Part shown: piece by piece, positions 1 through 8,804 of the stretch | Numbering within the stretch: position 1 is the first letter of the stretch | Layout of the letters: each line of letters begins with the position of its first letter | Assembly: GCA_902580215.1 (NCBI GenBank) | Contig: CACHJT010000004.1 | Span: 1-64,000 of the forward strand | Reading direction: 5' to 3' | Source: an uncultured Candidatus Actinomarina sp. | Lineage (GTDB): Bacteria; Actinomycetota; Acidimicrobiia; Actinomarinales; Actinomarinaceae | Length of the DNA: 64,000 nt | Notes under the pieces: model-generated | Database searches by the model: none | Seen by the model: the letters and a program-made list of their open reading frames with translations, nothing else | Told to the model about the DNA's origin: nothing | Translations under genes and position numbers: made by a program

Positions 1-1
1 T

Positions 2-49
2 ATTGAAAACAAAGTCTATGACCAGATTGAAGACAGGTTAATAAAATAG
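2..49 (+). CDS. C-terminal end of a CDS truncated by the window edge (...IENKVYDQIEDRLIK*)
   Basis: Frame 2 is open from the window edge to TAG at 47-49, immediately abutting the convergent CDS at 50. Confidence 0.35.
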   Translation: MENKVYDQIEDRLIK

Positions 50-460
50 TTAGTACCTATCTGTTTTTCCTTGGAATATTCTAGATAAAATACTCTGCTT
101 GTCTTTTACAGGATTGCTTTTATTAACTCTCTCTGGTTTGTAGTTTGTTTGAATTTCTTCAGATTTAATTTCTTCAAGTGATTCTTCAAATTCTTCTAAC
201 AATTCATCCATTGGAACTGCATCATCAAGCTCATTGCTGTTACTTTCACCATCAACATCTGTACTTTGAGTTTTATTCCTAGGTGAACGAGCAAGATAAT
301 ATGCTATCAACAAACTGACAAACGCGCTACCGAATGTCTCATTAGTAAATGTTTCTGTTTCTATCTGAGCTATTATTCCTGAAGCTGTTGAAAAAAGAAT
401 AAAGATTGCGAAAAATCTTCTAATTATGAGACCTATTGACCTATTTTGTTTAGGTTCCAT
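50..460 (-). CDS. Hypothetical protein, N-terminal TM segments and acidic C-terminal tail
   Basis: 136 aa ORF; hydrophobic N-terminal segments followed by a Glu/Ser-rich tail. Confidence 0.65.
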   Translation of the reverse strand: MEPKQNRSIGLIIRRFFAIFILFSTASGIIAQIETETFTNETFGSAFVSLLIAYYLARSPRNKTQSTDVDGESNSNELDDAVPMDELLEEFEESLEEIKSEEIQTNYKPERVNKSNPVKDKQSILSRIFQGKTDRY

Positions 461-470
461 GTATTACCTT

Positions 471-845
471 TTAATTTAAGCCAGCTTTATAAGTTCTAAA
501 TTTTGGACCCATAGCAGCTAAATTTTCTTTCATTTCATCAGATACATCACCTAAAATTGTCATATTCTCAAATGTAGTAATCTCGCGAAATTTTAAATTT
601 ACTGGAGTTCCTATTGCCTTGGTTGCTATTTCTTTAAAGCTCTCAGCATTGTCAAACTCTTCTACAAGTGTTGCTGTATTGGTTTCCTCATCAACATACC
701 ATTCAAATTTCTTAAGGCCTTCTACGCCCAAGCTTTCAATAAATTGGCACTGCTCATTTTCGATAAAATCTATAAATTCATCGCTTGATGTGTAGCTCAC
801 ATCAATAATAACTCTTAGTGACCCACTGTCTTTATGTAACTCCAT
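471..845 (-). CDS. Hypothetical small protein, possibly dimeric alpha/beta barrel (ABM-like)
   Basis: 124 aa ORF in a leftward gene cluster; TATLVEEFDNAESFKE-like pattern. Fold assignment is inference. Confidence 0.6.
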   Translation of the reverse strand: MELHKDSGSLRVIIDVSYTSSDEFIDFIENEQCQFIESLGVEGLKKFEWYVDEETNTATLVEEFDNAESFKEIATKAIGTPVNLKFREITTFENMTILGDVSDEMKENLAAMGPKFRTYKAGLN

Positions 846-859
846 TTGAACTCCTTTAC

Positions 860-1141
860 TTATATACTAGCTTTTACTATACCTTGAAACTCATTAATAA
901 TTTGAGCTCCAATTTCATCTGTTGCATCTTTTCTATATTCTTCTAATTTTGATTTGTATTTTTCATATTTTTCCTGTGAACTATACACAGCTACAGAACC
1001 ATGTGTTGTTGGATCTATTTCATACCAAGTGACTTCATCAGCAGAACCTTCATCATCTCTTAATTGTTCCAAACCCTCTTTCATACGATCCCAATCTATA
1101 TTATTTGGGTGACTCCAAACTGTGTTTACTACATATTTCAT
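860..1141 (-). CDS. Hypothetical small protein, possibly ABM-like
   Basis: 93 aa ORF, ATG start preceded by AAGGAGTAAAG on the minus strand. Confidence 0.6.
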   Translation of the reverse strand: MKYVVNTVWSHPNNIDWDRMKEGLEQLRDDEGSADEVTWYEIDPTTHGSVAVYSSQEKYEKYKSKLEEYRKDATDEIGAQIINEFQGIVKASI

Positions 1142-1185
1142 CTTTACTCCTTAAATGTTTCAAAATATATATTTTAGCCTAAAAT

Positions 1186-1240
1186 GATGAGCGCTTCCCT
1201 TACAAGGAAGAAGTCACAGGTTCAAATCCTGTAGCGCCCA
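1186..1240 (+). pseudogene. 3' fragment of tRNA-Val(TAC): part of D-arm, full anticodon arm, T-arm and 3' acceptor strand, without the 5' acceptor strand
   Basis: CTTCC-CTTACAA-GGAAG anticodon arm (1194-1210), ACAGG-TTCAAAT-CCTGT T-arm (1216-1232), AGCGCCCA 3' acceptor (1233-1240). The expected GGGCGCT 5' strand is absent upstream (AT-rich sequence instead). Confidence 0.75.
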
Positions 1241-1275
1241 CAAGGGTTTTCATAAAATCGACCTTTAAAAATCAC

Positions 1276-1297
1276 AAAAGACACCTGAAAGACACCA
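1276..1297. repeat. Tandem 11-bp imperfect direct repeat AAAAGACACCT/GAAAGACACCA next to the tRNA fragment
   Basis: Direct reading of sequence. Confidence 0.6.
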
Positions 1298-1321
1298 TTG
1301 TTTCTTTTAAAATAATAAACA

Positions 1322-1480
1322 ATGACATATAAAAAAGACTTTATCGGCCTTGTTACTTTTTTAGCAGTTGCATTATCATCATTCAGTCCTAATTATTCTC
1401 CGACTCAGGTTATTCTTTTTACTATGTTTACGTATCTTGGAATTCGCTTATGTTTATATGTTTATTTTCAAAAAAAATAG
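1322..1480 (+). CDS. Small hydrophobic protein (52 aa, MTYKKDFIGLVTFLAVALSSF...)
   Basis: ATG...TAG ORF below the length cut-off of the ORF track; TM-like composition. Confidence 0.35.
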   Translation: MTYKKDFIGLVTFLAVALSSFSPNYSPTQVILFTMFTYLGIRLCLYVYFQKK

Positions 1481-1766
1481 ATATTAAGTAAATAATGAAA
1501 AGAGCAATACAAATGGTATTGAAATTAGGGCAAACGAGATATAAATCAAGAAACAAATAATTACTACAATTATTGAACCTATAAAAAATTTATTTGCCTT
1601 CATAAAGGGTATTGTAAATTATTTAATAATTTTTCATAAATTTCGGAATTAAAATAAAATATAAATAAATTTAACACCACTAAATATGAATTATTGAAAA
1701 TTTAAAACTAAGAAACTCCATAATCATTGCGTTTATAGTGACATTTTGAGTTGCTAAAATTACTAT

Positions 1767-2228
1767 ATGGATAATTATGATAGAAATCTAGATGCACTAG
1801 ATTACCAAATAGCTTTTTTTACAACGTTTGGTTTAAATGGTGCTGAGGTAGCAAAGCAACTAGGAAAAAATAAATCTACTATCAATCGCCGATTGCATAA
1901 TAACTTGTTGATTGCTGAAATTAATTTTCGAAGAAATCAATTATTCGATACTTATGCAGCAAAATATGCAACTTTCACACATCTAGCTTTAGATAGGGGT
2001 ATTAAAAAGTTAAGAAATGGAGAAGATATTACATTTAAAGAAATAAGCGATATATCAAAAGGATTTAACCAAATGTATTTTAAAGATGTTCCTTACAGAG
2101 ATGAAGATCCAGCAATTTTAGCAATTAAAAATTACTGCAGAGATTTTGGAGTAGATGCAAATGAATTAGCTACACTTGCTAGGAGGTTTTTAGAAGATGA
2201 ATATAAAGATAAGAAAAAAACTGCATAA
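1767..2228 (+). CDS. Helix-turn-helix protein, phage/terminase-small-subunit-like or transcriptional regulator
   Basis: N-terminal HTH (LNGAEVAKQLGKNKSTINRRLHNN) followed by a helical region. Confidence 0.6.
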   Translation: MDNYDRNLDALDYQIAFFTTFGLNGAEVAKQLGKNKSTINRRLHNNLLIAEINFRRNQLFDTYAAKYATFTHLALDRGIKKLRNGEDITFKEISDISKGFNQMYFKDVPYRDEDPAILAIKNYCRDFGVDANELATLARRFLEDEYKDKKKTA

Positions 2229-3172
2229 TGAAAATATACATCCAAGCTAGAGGTAGTTACGATACCTTACTTAACTTATCTACATGGGCAGAAAATAATC
2301 AAATTGAAAGAATTGGTCTACCTGATCACTATATAGTTGGTAAACAGAGACATGATAAAGACAATCCAGCACCAGCTTTAGACTTGTTAACTGCAAGCGC
2401 AGGTTTGGTACGAGATACAGAAAAAATGATATATTCTATTTTGGTTTCTCCAATAACCTTTAGGCATCCAAGTGTTCTTGTAAAGATGGCATCTACGATT
2501 AATGAAATGGCTCCAAATAGATTTAGATTAGGTGTTGGCACAGGTTGGTTAGAGATCGAACATGAACTTTTCGGTATCCCATTTCCAGACTTAAAAACTA
2601 GATTCGAGATGCTAGAAGAAGCTTTAATTTATATTAGAGAAGCACTCTCAGGAAATAATCAAGGGTTTAAAGGGGAGTACTACCAATTAGACAAGTTTCC
2701 TGTTGAACCAGCAACGTTATCGGAGATACCAATAATTATTGGTGGTGGAGGGAAAGTCAAGACACCTACTCTTGCTGGAAAATACTCTGAGGAATTCAAT
2801 ATTTATGCAGGACCTAAAGAAACACTTCTAAACAGTATTAATTTATTTAAAACTGTTGCAACTGAAAATGGTAGAGACGAACAAGCACTGGAAATAACTA
2901 CAGCGTGTCCACCAGTTGTAGGACTTACTAAAGAAAGTGTAGATAACTCACTAATAAATGCAGCTAAAGCATTAATTCAACCAGAAGATGAAATCGCCAA
3001 AAACTGGAAAGAAAGAAGTTATTTATACGGCACACCAGAAGATGTAGTGAAGACACTATCCATGTGGCAGGAAGTTGGTATTGAGGCAGTCTATCTTCAG
3101 TTACTTGATCTAGAGCCATCTAAGAGAGATGAGTCAGTTGAAGTAATACGTAAAGCAATAAATTTACTTTAA
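2228..3172 (+). CDS. LLM class (luciferase-like, probably F420-dependent) oxidoreductase
   Basis: FRLGVGTGWLEIEHELFGIPFPDLKTRFEMLEEAL and IPIIIGGGG motifs. Confidence 0.85.
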   Translation: MKIYIQARGSYDTLLNLSTWAENNQIERIGLPDHYIVGKQRHDKDNPAPALDLLTASAGLVRDTEKMIYSILVSPITFRHPSVLVKMASTINEMAPNRFRLGVGTGWLEIEHELFGIPFPDLKTRFEMLEEALIYIREALSGNNQGFKGEYYQLDKFPVEPATLSEIPIIIGGGGKVKTPTLAGKYSEEFNIYAGPKETLLNSINLFKTVATENGRDEQALEITTACPPVVGLTKESVDNSLINAAKALIQPEDEIAKNWKERSYLYGTPEDVVKTLSMWQEVGIEAVYLQLLDLEPSKRDESVEVIRKAINLL

Positions 3173-3208
3173 ATTAAAAATATAAATCGCAGTATCTGTA
3201 TAGTTAAG

Positions 3209-3226
3209 ATGTCTTTTACAAGACAT
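3209..3226 (+). promoter_or_regulatory. Hairpin in the cold-shock gene 5' UTR
   Basis: ATGTCTT-TTAC-AAGACAT, perfect 7-bp stem, about 10 nt before AAGGAG. Confidence 0.4.
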
Positions 3227-3245
3227 GACGAAATTAAGGAGAAAT

Positions 3246-3443
3246 ATGCCGAAAGGCAAAGTGAAATGGTTTAACTCCACTAAAGGATATGGATTTATCG
3301 AACCTGAAGAAGGCGATAAAGATGTATTCGTACATATCTCAGCTGTTAAAAGTGCAGGTATGCAAGATCTTGATGAAGGTCAAGAAGTAGAGTACGACTT
3401 AGTAGAAAATAACGGAAAAACATCAGCTGAGAATCTAAAATAG
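3246..3443 (+). CDS. cspA: Cold shock protein (CspA family)
   Basis: [34 protein letters not shown]. Start moved to 3246 because AAGGAG precedes this ATG. Confidence 0.95.
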   Translation: MPKGKVKWFNSTKGYGFIEPEEGDKDVFVHISAVKSAGMQDLDEGQEVEYDLVENNGKTSAENLK

Positions 3444-3464
3444 ATTAAGTTAAACATGTTTTAC

Positions 3465-3492
3465 AACCGGTAGCTAGTCTGCCGGTTTTTTT
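3465..3492 (+). terminator. Rho-independent terminator of cspA
   Basis: AACCGG-(11 nt)-CCGGTT followed by a T-run. Confidence 0.75.
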
Positions 3493-4244
3493 TATCCTAT
3501 GAGTATTCTTATAGAGAGAAGTATTGAGACAATAACTAATACTGGTCTAACGACTTTTTCACCATTTTTAATTGCAAATCTAGATCCGGTATAAGCGCCT
3601 GCGATTTGAGCAACTGCCATAGTTAAACCAAGATACCAAAGTACATAACCTTGAAAAGCGAAAATAATAAATGCAGCAAAATTAGATGCAAAATTTAACA
3701 GCTTTGTAATTGCTGTTGCTTGCATAATATTCGCACCTTTAATAATGATGAAAGATAAAACAAAAAAGGAACCAGTACCTGGACCAAAAAAACCATCATA
3801 AAATCCAATCGCAAATACAACTAAATTAAAAATGATAAGTAATTTCTCATTTTGTTTTACTCCAGAAGGACCTTTGTTCGTGATAAAGAATATTGCAGCA
3901 CTAATTAATAAAATAGGTATGACTGACTCTAGAGTTTCATTTGAGATCCTACTAACTAGTAATGTACCTATAGAAGATCCTGTGAATGCTAATACAAAAT
4001 ATAGAACTCTCTTCTTTTCTACCAGTAATCCATTTTTGTAATAATTAAACGTAGATGTAAATGTACCGAAACATGATTGAAATTTATTGGTAGCTAAAAC
4101 ATTTAGTGGTGGCATTCCAACAAGGAGCATAGATGGAGTCGTCAATAATCCTCCACCTCCTGCAATTGAGTCAATTAAAGAAGCAAAAAATGCGACAATA
4201 AATAAAATTACATAAATAGTTGTATCATCGTATAGATAGTCCAT
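3492..4244 (-). CDS. TauE/SafE (TSUP) family permease
   Basis: FFASLIDSIAGGGGLLTTPSML and GFYDGFFGPGTGSF motifs. Confidence 0.9.
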   Translation of the reverse strand: MDYLYDDTTIYVILFIVAFFASLIDSIAGGGGLLTTPSMLLVGMPPLNVLATNKFQSCFGTFTSTFNYYKNGLLVEKKRVLYFVLAFTGSSIGTLLVSRISNETLESVIPILLISAAIFFITNKGPSGVKQNEKLLIIFNLVVFAIGFYDGFFGPGTGSFFVLSFIIIKGANIMQATAITKLLNFASNFAAFIIFAFQGYVLWYLGLTMAVAQIAGAYTGSRFAIKNGEKVVRPVLVIVSILLSIRILIG

Positions 4245-4298
4245 AATAAGTCACCTTATTGTATCTCGATAATTTGAGAACGTCACTAAATTGAAAGA

Positions 4299-4559
4299 AT
4301 GTTAGAAGAAGCCTTATCACGACTTATTGAAGGAATATTATCAGGAATAGGTATTGGTTTTATTTTTTATCTTTATCCAGTTGTACGACACACTTTCTCT
4401 GACAAATATAGATATAAGTTTCGTTTCGAAGATGACGGTAAGCTTCGATTTAGAAATGAGACTATAAAATATCTTAAAATTGGTTTCTTTTATGGGTTCA
4501 CCTATGGATTTGTCATGGGAACTATCATTGGTCCTTTTGGTTCTCAAAACGGAATATAA
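4299..4559 (+). CDS. Hypothetical membrane protein
   Basis: 86 aa ORF with two TM-like segments. Confidence 0.55.
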   Translation: MLEEALSRLIEGILSGIGIGFIFYLYPVVRHTFSDKYRYKFRFEDDGKLRFRNETIKYLKIGFFYGFTYGFVMGTIIGPFGSQNGI

Positions 4560-4606
4560 ATTCTTTTATTGGACATAATTAAATTTTAAAATTTAAAATA
4601 AAAGCT

Positions 4607-6073
4607 ATGAAATATTTCGGAGCTATTGATCAGGGAACAACAAGTTCAAGATTTATAGTTTTTGATGAAACTGGTTCAATAATAAAACAACACCAACAAG
4701 AGTTTACCCAGCACCTTCCTGATGAGGTTTCTGTCGAGCATGATCCTAATGAAATATGGGATTCAGTACTCAATTGTATTAAGGAAGTAGACAAAGAGTT
4801 TTCTATTGACCAGTTAGATAGCATTGGTATTACAAATCAAAGAGAAACTACATTAGCTTGGAGAAAATCAACAGCAGAGCCTCTACATAATGCATTAGTC
4901 TGGCAAGACACTAGAACACAAAATATTTGTGATGAACTTAAAGGTTTAACTGAATTAGAGGAATCATTTAATAAGACAGGATTACCAATTGCTACATATT
5001 TTTCATTATCCAAGATTTTATGGTTATTGAGAAATGTTGAGGAAGTAAAAAAAGCACGTGAAGATAATGATCTATCCTTTGGAACTATTGATAGTTGGTT
5101 GCTTTTTAAACTTACGGGAGAACACGTAACAGATGTAACAAATGCAAGCAGAACTTTGTTGATGGATTTGGAAACATTGAACTGGATGAAAGACATATTA
5201 ATGACATTAGATATTCCAGAAAGTTCACTGCCAGAGATAAAACCATCTCTTTATAATTTTGGAACTAATTCAGACTTATTAAAAAATGTTCCATTGACTT
5301 CTGTACTTGGAGACCAACAAGCAGCACTCTTTGGCCAAAACTGTATAAATTCAGGTGATGTTAAAAATACCTATGGAACGGGTTGCTTTGCGTTAACAAA
5401 TACAGGAAATGAAATTGTACATTCTAACAATGGCTTACTTAGTACTGTTGCCTATCAAAAAGATGGAGACAATCCTCAATACGCATTAGAAGGGTCTGTT
5501 TCAATTGCAGGAGCAGCAGTTCAATGGCTTAGAGACAATTTAAATATTATTGAGAATAGTGAAGATATTGAGTCACTTGCTATGAGTGTAAGAGATAATG
5601 GTGATGTGTATTTTGTTCCAGCATTTTCAGGATTATTTTCACCTCACTGGGATGAGACTGCTAGGGGTGTGTTAGTTGGATTATCAAGATTTTCAAATAA
5701 ATCACATATTGCAAGAGCTGTTTTAGAGTCAGTTGCATATCAATCTAATGAATTACTTGAATCTATGGAGAAAGACATTGGAACAACATTTGATACTGTA
5801 AATGTAGATGGCGGTATGGTTGTTAATAATCTTCTCATGCAATTTCAATCTGATATATTTGATAAAAAAGTGACTTCACAAAAAATTAATGAGATTACTG
5901 CCTTAGGTGCAGGTGCTGCGTCTTATCTTTTTATTAATAATCTTCCTTTAGAAAATATGAATTCATTTATTTCACAATCAAAAACTTGGAATCCAAATAT
6001 GGATAGCAAACAACGAGAGCACTATTTAAATAAATGGAATAAAGCTATTAATAAATCAAAACAGTGGACATAA
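4607..6073 (+). CDS. glpK: Glycerol kinase
   Basis: FGAIDQGTTSSRFIVFD N-terminus, TNQRET, and GDQQAALFGQ motifs (FGGY family). Confidence 0.96.
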   Translation: MKYFGAIDQGTTSSRFIVFDETGSIIKQHQQEFTQHLPDEVSVEHDPNEIWDSVLNCIKEVDKEFSIDQLDSIGITNQRETTLAWRKSTAEPLHNALVWQDTRTQNICDELKGLTELEESFNKTGLPIATYFSLSKILWLLRNVEEVKKAREDNDLSFGTIDSWLLFKLTGEHVTDVTNASRTLLMDLETLNWMKDILMTLDIPESSLPEIKPSLYNFGTNSDLLKNVPLTSVLGDQQAALFGQNCINSGDVKNTYGTGCFALTNTGNEIVHSNNGLLSTVAYQKDGDNPQYALEGSVSIAGAAVQWLRDNLNIIENSEDIESLAMSVRDNGDVYFVPAFSGLFSPHWDETARGVLVGLSRFSNKSHIARAVLESVAYQSNELLESMEKDIGTTFDTVNVDGGMVVNNLLMQFQSDIFDKKVTSQKINEITALGAGAASYLFINNLPLENMNSFISQSKTWNPNMDSKQREHYLNKWNKAINKSKQWT

Positions 6074-6435
6074 CAAAAGTATTAATTTACGTTTATGTTC
6101 TCTTCTTTATTGGAGCTGGATTGAATCATTTTTTAAATCCACAATTTTACGATGCAATAGTTCCTAGTTTTATTCCGTTCCCTCGAGTTGTACATCAATT
6201 TACCGGCATACTTGAAATCATTATTCCGCTTTTACTTTTAACAAAATATAGAAAAGAAGCTGCTTTAGCAATGATTGTTCTTCTAGTTCTTTTATATGGA
6301 GCAAATCTATATGTATGGATATACAACCTTCCATATGGTAGAAGCTACTGGAGCAATCAACAGCACTTCATAAGATTTCTCCTGCAAGTCTTATATATTT
6401 ACATAACCTATGTAATTTATTTATATGACAAATAA
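6064..6435 (+). CDS. DoxX-like small membrane protein
   Basis: 123 aa, four TM-like segments, GAGLNHFLNPQFYDAIVPSFIPFP. Confidence 0.7.
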   Translation: MDITKVLIYVYVLFFIGAGLNHFLNPQFYDAIVPSFIPFPRVVHQFTGILEIIIPLLLLTKYRKEAALAMIVLLVLLYGANLYVWIYNLPYGRSYWSNQQHFIRFLLQVLYIYITYVIYLYDK

Positions 6436-7693
6436 GAAATTTCCAGATAATTTTATTTTCGGTACAGCCCTTGCTTCATATCAAGTTGAAGGTGGAATTT
6501 ATAACAATGATTGGACTCATTGGGAGAATAAAGATAATTCAGTTTGTGCAGAACCATGTAACGAGGCTTGCAAGCATTATGAGCTTTATAAAGAAGATAT
6601 AGATCTATTAGTTAATCTTGGGATAAGAGCATTCCGATTTTCAATTGAATGGAGCAGGGTAGAGCCACAAGTAGGTGAATACGATTTAAATGAAATTAAT
6701 CATTACGTAGATAAAGCAAAACTTTTATTAGAAAAAAATATTACTCCTATAGTTACATTCCATCATTTCACTACACCTGAATGGTTAATGGATGATGGGT
6801 TGTGGGCATCTGAAAAAACAACAACAGCATTTGTTAATTATGTAGACGTAATGATGCAACACCTTCCAAAGGAAATAGAGCTTTTTAATACTATTAATGA
6901 ACCAGGAATTTTTTCAATGTTTGGTTATCTATCTAAAAAGAAATTTCCACCTGGCGTACAAAATGAAAAAGTATTTATTAAAGCATCTGAAAACATTATT
7001 TCTGCCCATAAACTTTCAATGAAAAAAATTAAAGAACATAATCCTTCAGCAAAAGTTGGTATGACTCACGCACTCCATGAGTGGGAAGATGATGACAAGA
7101 GCACATTAAAAGAATATATAAAATATCACATGGAAGATAAGTTTTTATATGCGTCTGACGAAGATGATTTTATAGCTTTACAGACATATAGCATTAGAAG
7201 AACAAGTCCAAACATCTTATTTAAAGCATTATCTTGGATTCAAATCAAAATTCCATTCCTCAGGGCATATGTTTTTCCGAGATTTCGAGATACATTTTCT
7301 GGAAGACATGAATACGAACCTGATGGAATAAGAACAACAAAAATGGGTTACGAATACAGACCGCAGGCAATTAAATATAACCTACATAGAATTCATTCAG
7401 TGTTTCCTGATAAAGATATTTTCATAACAGAAAATGGTATAGCAACCGATAACGATGAGGAAAGAATAGAATTCGTCACGGATGTATTAAGTGATATTCA
7501 CGATTACATTTCAGAAAATGGAAAAGTAATGGGTTATCTTTATTGGTCAATTCTTGATAATTTTGAATGGGATCTTGGATATAAAATGAATTTTGGTTTA
7601 GTAGAAGTAGATAAAAACGATTATTCCCGTAAACCTCATAAGTCTGCTTATTGGTTTGGCAATATTTCTAAAACAAATAATTTATCAAATTAA
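6425..7693 (+). CDS. Glycoside hydrolase family 1 (beta-glucosidase-like)
   Basis: FIFGTALASYQVEGG, TINEPG acid/base motif, ITENGIA nucleophile motif. Confidence 0.93.
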   Translation: MTNKKFPDNFIFGTALASYQVEGGIYNNDWTHWENKDNSVCAEPCNEACKHYELYKEDIDLLVNLGIRAFRFSIEWSRVEPQVGEYDLNEINHYVDKAKLLLEKNITPIVTFHHFTTPEWLMDDGLWASEKTTTAFVNYVDVMMQHLPKEIELFNTINEPGIFSMFGYLSKKKFPPGVQNEKVFIKASENIISAHKLSMKKIKEHNPSAKVGMTHALHEWEDDDKSTLKEYIKYHMEDKFLYASDEDDFIALQTYSIRRTSPNILFKALSWIQIKIPFLRAYVFPRFRDTFSGRHEYEPDGIRTTKMGYEYRPQAIKYNLHRIHSVFPDKDIFITENGIATDNDEERIEFVTDVLSDIHDYISENGKVMGYLYWSILDNFEWDLGYKMNFGLVEVDKNDYSRKPHKSAYWFGNISKTNNLSN

Positions 7694-7716
7694 ACGTTAA
7701 AACTTAATATATAGCT

Positions 7717-8427
7717 ATGTACATAATTGCAGGATCTACTGGAACACTGGGAACAGCTATTGTTGATGCCTTATCTAAAGATAATGAGTTGTTTCTTATT
7801 GGTAGAGATGAAACCAAATTAAAGGAACAAGCTTCTGCAATAAACGCAGATTATCAAGTAATCGACCTAAACAATACTGTAGAACCCAGAGAGTTTGCAA
7901 AAATCATAGATACAGATACGGAAATAAAAGGATTGGTTAATTGTATTGGATCAATATTAATAAAACCATTACATGGAACTACTATTGATGAATTTAATGA
8001 TGTCATAACAACAAATTTATTTTCTTCATATTATTTGTTAGCAAGCTTTGCTAGAAGGATGAAAAATGGCTCAGCTATATTTTTCTCATCTGTAGCAGGC
8101 TCTAAAGGTCTATCTAATCATGAGGCAATTGCAGCCGCAAAATCAGGTATAGAAGGATTTGCTAGATCAGCTGCAGCTACTTATGCAAAAGATAATTTAA
8201 GAGTAAATGTTATTGCTCCAAGTATTATGGATTCGAATATGTCAGAAAAAATACTCTCATCTGAAGCTGCAAGGGAAGTTTCTAAAAACATGCATCCTAT
8301 TTCGAAAATTGGAGATGCAGATGATATACTTCCTGTTATAAAGTGGTTATTGAGCCCAGATGCTAAATGGGTCACAGGTCAGACCATACATGTTGATGGC
8401 GGTCTATCTACTGTAAAGCCAAGATAA
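7717..8427 (+). CDS. SDR family oxidoreductase
   Basis: AGSTGTLG cofactor motif, SSVAGSKG...AAKSG, C-terminal VTGQTIHVDGG. Confidence 0.88.
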   Translation: MYIIAGSTGTLGTAIVDALSKDNELFLIGRDETKLKEQASAINADYQVIDLNNTVEPREFAKIIDTDTEIKGLVNCIGSILIKPLHGTTIDEFNDVITTNLFSSYYLLASFARRMKNGSAIFFSSVAGSKGLSNHEAIAAAKSGIEGFARSAAATYAKDNLRVNVIAPSIMDSNMSEKILSSEAAREVSKNMHPISKIGDADDILPVIKWLLSPDAKWVTGQTIHVDGGLSTVKPR

Positions 8428-8441
8428 TTAAAGGGGGAGCA

Positions 8442-8804
8442 ATGTCAGAAACAAAATACCTTGAAACACATGAATGGTACATAGTTGATGGCGACAATGT
8501 AACTGTTGGAATTTCTGACTACGCACAGGGTGAGCTGGGAGATATAGTCTTTGTGACATTACCTGAGGTAGGTCAAGAATTTAGTAAAGGTGATGCAATC
8601 GTGGAAGTTGAAGCAACTAAAACTGTTGCAGAAGCATATGCACCCATGAATTGTGTTATAACTGAAGTAAATTCTGCATTAGAAACTGAACCAGAACTAA
8701 TCAACAACGATCCAGTAGGAGAAGGCTGGATGGTTAAAGCTGAAATAAAAGAAATGGATGATTCTGGTATGTCGTACCAGCAATATGAATCATTTATTTC
8801 TTAA
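8442..8804 (+). CDS. gcvH: Glycine cleavage system H protein
   Basis: THEWYIVDGDNVTVGISDYAQGELGDIVFVTLPEVG; lipoyl-Lys region VEVEATKTVAEAYAP. Confidence 0.95.
   Translation: MSETKYLETHEWYIVDGDNVTVGISDYAQGELGDIVFVTLPEVGQEFSKGDAIVEVEATKTVAEAYAPMNCVITEVNSALETEPELINNDPVGEGWMVKAEIKEMDDSGMSYQQYESFIS

Noticed and set aside
1161-1240. Complete tRNA-Val including the upstream TTTAGCCTAAAATGATGAGC as D-arm
   Set aside because: No GG in the D-loop and no sequence upstream pairs with the AGCGCCC 3' acceptor strand; a fragment fits better.
4837-5196. 119-aa minus-strand ORF inside glpK, and similar antisense ORFs in other CDS (e.g. 11500-11835, 25975-26352, 33032-33328, 34466-34789)
   Set aside because: No independent start signals or family motifs; overlap confidently assigned genes on the opposite strand.
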